Shown one piece after another: positions 59,667 through 64,000 of a stretch of 64,000 nt of DNA. The number at the start of each line of letters is the position of its first letter. The stretch's first letter is position 1. The notes beneath the pieces are model-generated. The model was given only the letters and a program-made list of their open reading frames with translations, was not told the origin of the DNA and made no database searches. The stretch comes from Conus ventricosus (lineage: Eukaryota > Mollusca > Gastropoda > Neogastropoda > Conidae), in the NCBI GenBank assembly GCA_018398815.1, contig CM031601.1, forward strand, positions 17,857,959 to 17,921,958. The letters run 5' to 3'. A program made the translations under genes and the position numbers.

Positions 59667-61197
59667 CTAACAAGTCGGGTAACTCTTGCTCCAATGAAGA
59701 AATAAACACCGGCTCCTCGTTTGTTCAGTGTGGTCTGTGTGGTTATTTCTGCTGGGAGATTTGTTCTGTGTGGTCAGTGTGGTCATTTCTGCTGGGAGAT
59801 TTGTTGTGTGTGGTCTGTGCGGTCATTTCTGCTGGGAGATTTGTTGTGTGTGGTCTATGTGGTCATTTCTGCTAGGCCATTTGTTGTGTGTGGTCTGTGT
59901 GGTCATTTCTGCTAAACGATTTGTTGTGTGTGGTGGTCTGTGTGGTCATTTCTGCTAGGCGATTTGTTGTGTGTGGTCTGTGTGGTTATTTCTGCTGGGC
60001 GATTTGTTGTGTGTGGTCTATGTGGTCATTTCTGCTAGGCGATTTGTTGTGTGTGGTCTGTGTGGTCATTTCTGCATAAACGATTTGTTGTGTGTGGTGG
60101 TCTGTGTGGTCATTTCTGCTAGGCGATTTGTTGTGTGTGGTCTGTGTGGTCATTTCTGCTAGGCGATTTGTTGTGTGTGGTCTGTGTGGTCATTTCTGCT
60201 AGGCCATTTGTTGTGTGCGGTGGTCTGTGTGGTCATTTCTGCTAAACGATTTGTTGTGTGTGGTGGTCTGTGTGGTCATTTCTGCCAGGCGATTTGTTGT
60301 GTGTGGTCTGTGTGGTCATTTCTGCTAGGCGATTTGTTGTGTGTGGTGGTCTGTGTTGTCATTTCTGCTAGATGATTTGTTGTGTGTGGTCTGTGTGGTC
60401 ATTTCTGCTAGGCGATTTGTTGTGTGTGGTGGTCTGTGTTGTCATTTCTGCTAGGCGATTTGTTGTGTGTAGTCTGTGTGGTCATTTCTGCTAGGCGATT
60501 TGTTGTGTGTGGTGGTCTGTGTTGTCATTTCTGCTAGGCGATTTGTTGTGTGTGGTCTGTGTTGTCATTTGTGCTAGACGATTTGTTGTGTGTTGTCTGT
60601 GTGGTCATTTCTGCTAGGCGATTTGTTGTGTGTGGTCAGTGTTGTCATTTCTGCTTGGCCATTTGTTGTTTGTGGTGGTCTAAGTGGTCATTTCTGCTAG
60701 ACGATTTGTTGTGTGTGGTCTGTGTGGTCATTTCTGCTAGGCGATTTGTTGTGTGTGGTGGTCTGTGTTGTCATTTCTGCTAGGCGATTTGTTGTGTGTG
60801 GTCTGTGTTGTCATTTCTGCTAGGCGATGTGTTGTGCCTGGTCTGTGTGGTAATTTCTGCTAGGCCATTTGTTGTGTGCGGTGGTCTGTGTTGTCATTTC
60901 TGTTAGGCGATTTGTTGTGTGCGGTGGTCTGTGTTGTCATTTCTGCTAGGCGATTTGTTGTGTGTGGTCTGTGTGGTCATTTCTGCTAGGCGATTTGTTG
61001 TGTGTGGTCTGTGTGGCCATTTCGGCTTGGCGGTTTGCTGTGTGTGGTCTGTGTTGTCATTTCTGCTAGGCGGTTTGCTGTGTGTGGTCTGTGTTGTCAT
61101 TTCTGCTAGGCGATTCGGTGTGGTAACCAGCATTTGTTTTCGAGTTTGGAGCCGGTGTTTATTTCATCATGGTAGCAAGATTTACCCTACTTGTTTG
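59667..61197. mobile_element. inverted-repeat element with minisatellite core
   Basis: Left end 59667-59716 and right end 61148-61197 are inverted repeats of about 48 bp. Both contain AACAAGT.GGGTAA and AAATAAACACCGGCTCC in inverse orientation, with about six mismatches. Between them lies only the 40/43-bp minisatellite. It resembles non-autonomous inverted-repeat elements with tandem cores described in bivalves. No transposase is present. Confidence 0.75.
59727..61125. repeat. 40/43-bp minisatellite, about 34 copies
   Basis: Unit: GTGTGGTCTGTGTGGTCATT then TCTGCTAGGCGATTTGTT. Two length classes alternate irregularly, the 43-bp class having an extra GGT (GTGGTGGTCTG). Copies differ by single bases (GGCGA, GACGA, GGCCA, AAACGA). 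ORFs with SVWSFLLGDLLCVV are the translated repeat. Confidence 0.97.
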
Positions 61198-61496
61198 TTA
61201 TAAAACCAATCGTTTGGCAACATATAGTCTGTGTACGATAAACTTTAAAGAGCGAACATGTGTTCTGGCATGATACTGTCTGCATGCAATAGGCATAAAA
61301 ACAATAATGTATTTTGCCATGATCAAGTCTGCATACAACAATTATAAAAGCAATTTGAAAGGCTTCCACTGAAAAGAGTGCATAAAATAGATTTTTTTTT
61401 AAAACTCAGAATTCTGACGTGTTGAAGTTTCCATACCATCCAGTTTTGAACTTTTCCACGACGAAGTCTGCATACAATAGACCCCCTAATGTTTGC

Positions 61497-61534
61497 ACAC
61501 ACACACACACACACACGCACACACACACACACAC

Positions 61535-61616
<82 letters not shown>

Positions 61617-61649
61617 GCGCACGCACGCGCGCGCACGCACGCACGCACG

Positions 61650-61730
<81 letters not shown>

Positions 61731-61738
61731 ACACACGC

Positions 61739-61812
<74 letters not shown>

Positions 61813-61838
61813 AGACAAGACAAGACAAGACAAGACAA
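61497..61838. repeat. (CA)n, CG-rich, (GA)n and (CAAGA)n compound array
   Basis: CA runs with GCACGCGCGC blocks (61612-61650, 61714-61728), then GA at 61742-61810 and pentamer ACAAG units at 61810-61838. Confidence 0.96.
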
Positions 61839-61845
61839 ATGATTC

Positions 61846-61885
61846 AATGAACCGGGCCATCTGCCCATGTCAAAGGGAACAGTGG
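61846..61885 (-). repeat. dispersed core repeat, copy 3 (inverted)
   Basis: The minus strand reads CCACTGTTCCCTTTGACATG followed by GGCAGATGG, matching 6055-6090 and 7262-7290. The pyrimidine microsatellite again lies on its 3' side. Confidence 0.65.
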
Positions 61886-62075
61886 GGCGGGGATAAAGTC
61901 AGAAGAGAATTTCATGCGTGTCTAAAATACAAAGCACTGACATGGGAAGTCGAAGGAGGGGGAGGGGAAGTAGGGAGAGGGTGAAAAGCGTGAGGGTGGC
62001 TTACGGTAATATAAACCACATAATATCTTGTGACTCAAACACGTGGATCAACAGCAAAAAATTACATTCTATTAC

Positions 62076-64000
62076 TTAAGGTAACTCGACCTCAGCTGAA
62101 GTTGAAGCGACTACCAATGAGTGACTAGGACTTGACAGGAGCAACGCTAGTCTGAACATACAGGGTTGATTGTAGAATTTTCGCGGTATATACTGCTCTC
62201 TGAGTGTTTGATATACTGGGCAAATGAACATGAAATGCATTTCAGATTCATATGCATTTTGACAGTTCAGGCAGTCAAAGCAGTTACGCGTTGCCTCACA
62301 CGGTTTGCGTGGCACTTTAGTGGTGAAACACCAAGTCTCATTCGCGTTAAATATTTTCTTAAGGCACTATACATTTTACAACAGGCAAATAATCACTGAG
62401 GCAATGGTTTTGTTTCAATAGAGAATAAAACGAATAGCGCTCTTTCACTGTTCCAGCCATGGACATAACAGACAATCAAACGTTGTCTAAATTCAGCCAG
62501 AAATATTTTCTGATTACCAACTCCTTGGTGTCCCCACGCAAATCCGAAACCATGACGGTACAAAGTGAAACAAACAGTAGTTATCCAGTTATTTTTGTTA
62601 TTATAATGAAGATTACAGAGCATGTTATAACATTTTCGAGGAAGGCGATCCTCACACATTTTTGTTAGAGTTAACCTATTTAATATTTCGAGCATAAATA
62701 TCTATAGATAATGGAAACCTCCCCGTTTCTCCATATACAACCACATTTGGTGTCTTCACACTGACGTTTAACAGTCTCTTAATCGCAAACAAATGTACCT
62801 GTTCAATGATTGAATAATCAGCGCTAAGACCCCATACTTCTGAACCGTATGTAAGTATGGGTTGTATCTGGCAGTCAAAACGCTTGAAGAACAGTTGAGG
62901 AGATTGATTACCGAGGGACCAAAGTAGTCGTAGAATACCAATTACACCTTTCTTTGCTCTGTCAGCCATGTCTCTTAACGCATACGGAAATGACACACCT
63001 GTTGAAAAAAATTACACCCAAATGTTTGTACTGGTTAACAATCTCCAAAATACTGTCCACTGTAAAGCCATTTTTCACGAGCGGCAAGATGGCCACCTTT
63101 TCTAAAGACAACCACTTAAGATTTATTCATATTCACTATATCAGTCCAAGCCTTTTCGTAGTGTTACATAAAGTATTTAGTTGCTACTGCAGACCAACTA
63201 CAGTATATGACAATAAAATTACATCGTCAGCAAAAAGCAGAATCAGTATTTGTATTTGTTCAGGTGTAAGTGCTATGCCATGTTTTCCTTTTTGATCAAT
63301 GTCATTTGCCAGCTCACTGATAAATAGGGAAAATAAAACAGGACTACAAATTTCTCCTTGTTTTAATCCTTTGGGGCACATGAAAACATCTGTACGTTCA
63401 CTACCAGCACGAACTTTTACTTTGACAATGTCACACATACTTTAAATAGCTTTATACATTTTGCCTCCAATGCTGTTTTTTCTTAGAATGGACCATAAAC
63501 AGCATCTATCAACAAAATCAAATGCTTTTCTGAAATCAGTAAATGCACATTATAACTTTCCATGACTGCCTGACTGTTTTTGAAGTAATGATAAGAGGGT
63601 AAATATGTGATCAATTGTGCTATATTTGTGTCTAAATCCAGCATGGGCCTCGTTTAACAATTTGTTTTCCTCTATCCAACAAGTTAAACGCTTATTTAGA
63701 ATATAGCTGTAAAGCTTTCCACAGACGTTCAGCAAGGAAATACCTCTGTAATTATCTGGTTAATTTATGTCACCTTTCTTATATACTGGCTGTATGATGG
63801 CTTCTGACCACCCGAGTGGAAAAGTACCTGAATCAAATAATGTATTGAAGTACTTCTTTAAAAAATAGTCCAACCTCTGGGTCTGCATGTTTATAAAATT
63901 CTCCCGAAATCCGTCTGGACCGGCTGTTTTATCATTCTTCCTGGTGTGAGGTCTCCTCATCTAGTACACTACAGTCAGCATCCATACTAGAACATCATCC
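62076..64000 (-). pseudogene. LINE reverse transcriptase and C-terminus, continuing beyond the window
   Basis: Minus strand, entering from the window edge: DKTAGPDGFRENFINM (63900), FPLGWSEAIIQPVYKKGDIN (63760-63830), LNEAHAGFRHKYSTIDHIFT (63600-63660), VRAGSERTDVFMCPKGLKQG (63350-63410), LLFADDVILLSYTVVGLQ (catalytic DD about 63222-63235), LTYGSEVWGLSADYSIIEQV (62800-62860), FAIKRLLNVSVKTPNVVVYG, and a C-terminal Cys/His cluster (CFDCLNCQNAYESEMHFMF, about 62220-62280). Same family as 12.1-13.4 and 14.3-15.8 kb. Broken by several frameshifts. The endonuclease would lie beyond 64000. Confidence 0.9.

Noticed and set aside
59667..61197. CRISPR array suggested by regular about 40-bp repeats
   Set aside because: Repeats are contiguous with no unique spacers, and the context is an animal genome.
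59721..61203. ORFs repeating VWSFLLGDLLCVV as a possible multi-pass membrane protein
   Set aside because: They are the 40/43-bp minisatellite translated; the 40-bp period shifts frame from copy to copy and no frame spans the array.

Overview
This window looks like intergenic DNA from an invertebrate animal, most likely a mollusc (an inference). It contains a very high load of (GT)n, (CT)n and (GA)n microsatellites, several kinds of LINE, Ty3/gypsy elements, a tRNA-headed retroposon and a Maverick/Polinton. No intact host protein gene, rRNA or functional tRNA could be supported. Nearly all coding sequence is mobile-element protein broken by frameshifts and stops. One 100-base run of N (38901-39000) marks an assembly gap.

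Left part (0-18 kb). A minus-strand Ty3/gypsy pol lies at 0.3-2.8 kb, and the segment encoding its reverse-transcriptase active site is amplified into a 41-bp minisatellite. A minus-strand jockey/CR1-like LINE fragment, short tandem arrays and an 844-bp tRNA-headed retroposon with a perfect 15-bp target duplication (6.2-7.1 kb) follow. Next come long GT arrays with a LINE between them (8.1-9.8 kb), then three fragments of endonuclease/RT LINEs (11-15.8 kb), and a minisatellite with an internal microsatellite expansion (16.2-17.1 kb).

Middle (18.16-33.99 kb). A complete but eroded Maverick/Polinton of about 15.8 kb is bounded by about 262-bp terminal inverted repeats. It carries, left to right, a capsid-related gene (minus), a badly degraded interior, a hydrophobic membrane-type protein, a protein-primed family B DNA polymerase, small membrane ORFs, a second conserved hydrophobic protein, and a retroviral-type integrase beside the right inverted repeat. 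This is the gene set of a virus-like, self-synthesizing transposon; the copy is not functional as read.

Right part (34-64 kb). GT arrays and a 63-bp minisatellite lead to a minus-strand L1-type LINE (39.0-42.9 kb) whose ORF1 begins with a 2A-like ribosome-skipping peptide. A jockey-like LINE (43.7-53.3 kb, minus) is split by an LTR retrotransposon (45.70-52.31 kb) with about 1.7-kb LTRs and a deleted interior. A G/T-rich stretch without recognisable genes (53.9-57.2 kb) is followed by a degenerate tandem array (58.5-61.5 kb) interrupted by a minisatellite enclosed in about 48-bp inverted repeats. The window ends inside another minus-strand LINE (62.1-64.0 kb).

Many differences between repeat copies, such as the two LTRs, are single-base indels. 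Some of the apparent gene decay may therefore be consensus error in a long-read assembly rather than biology.
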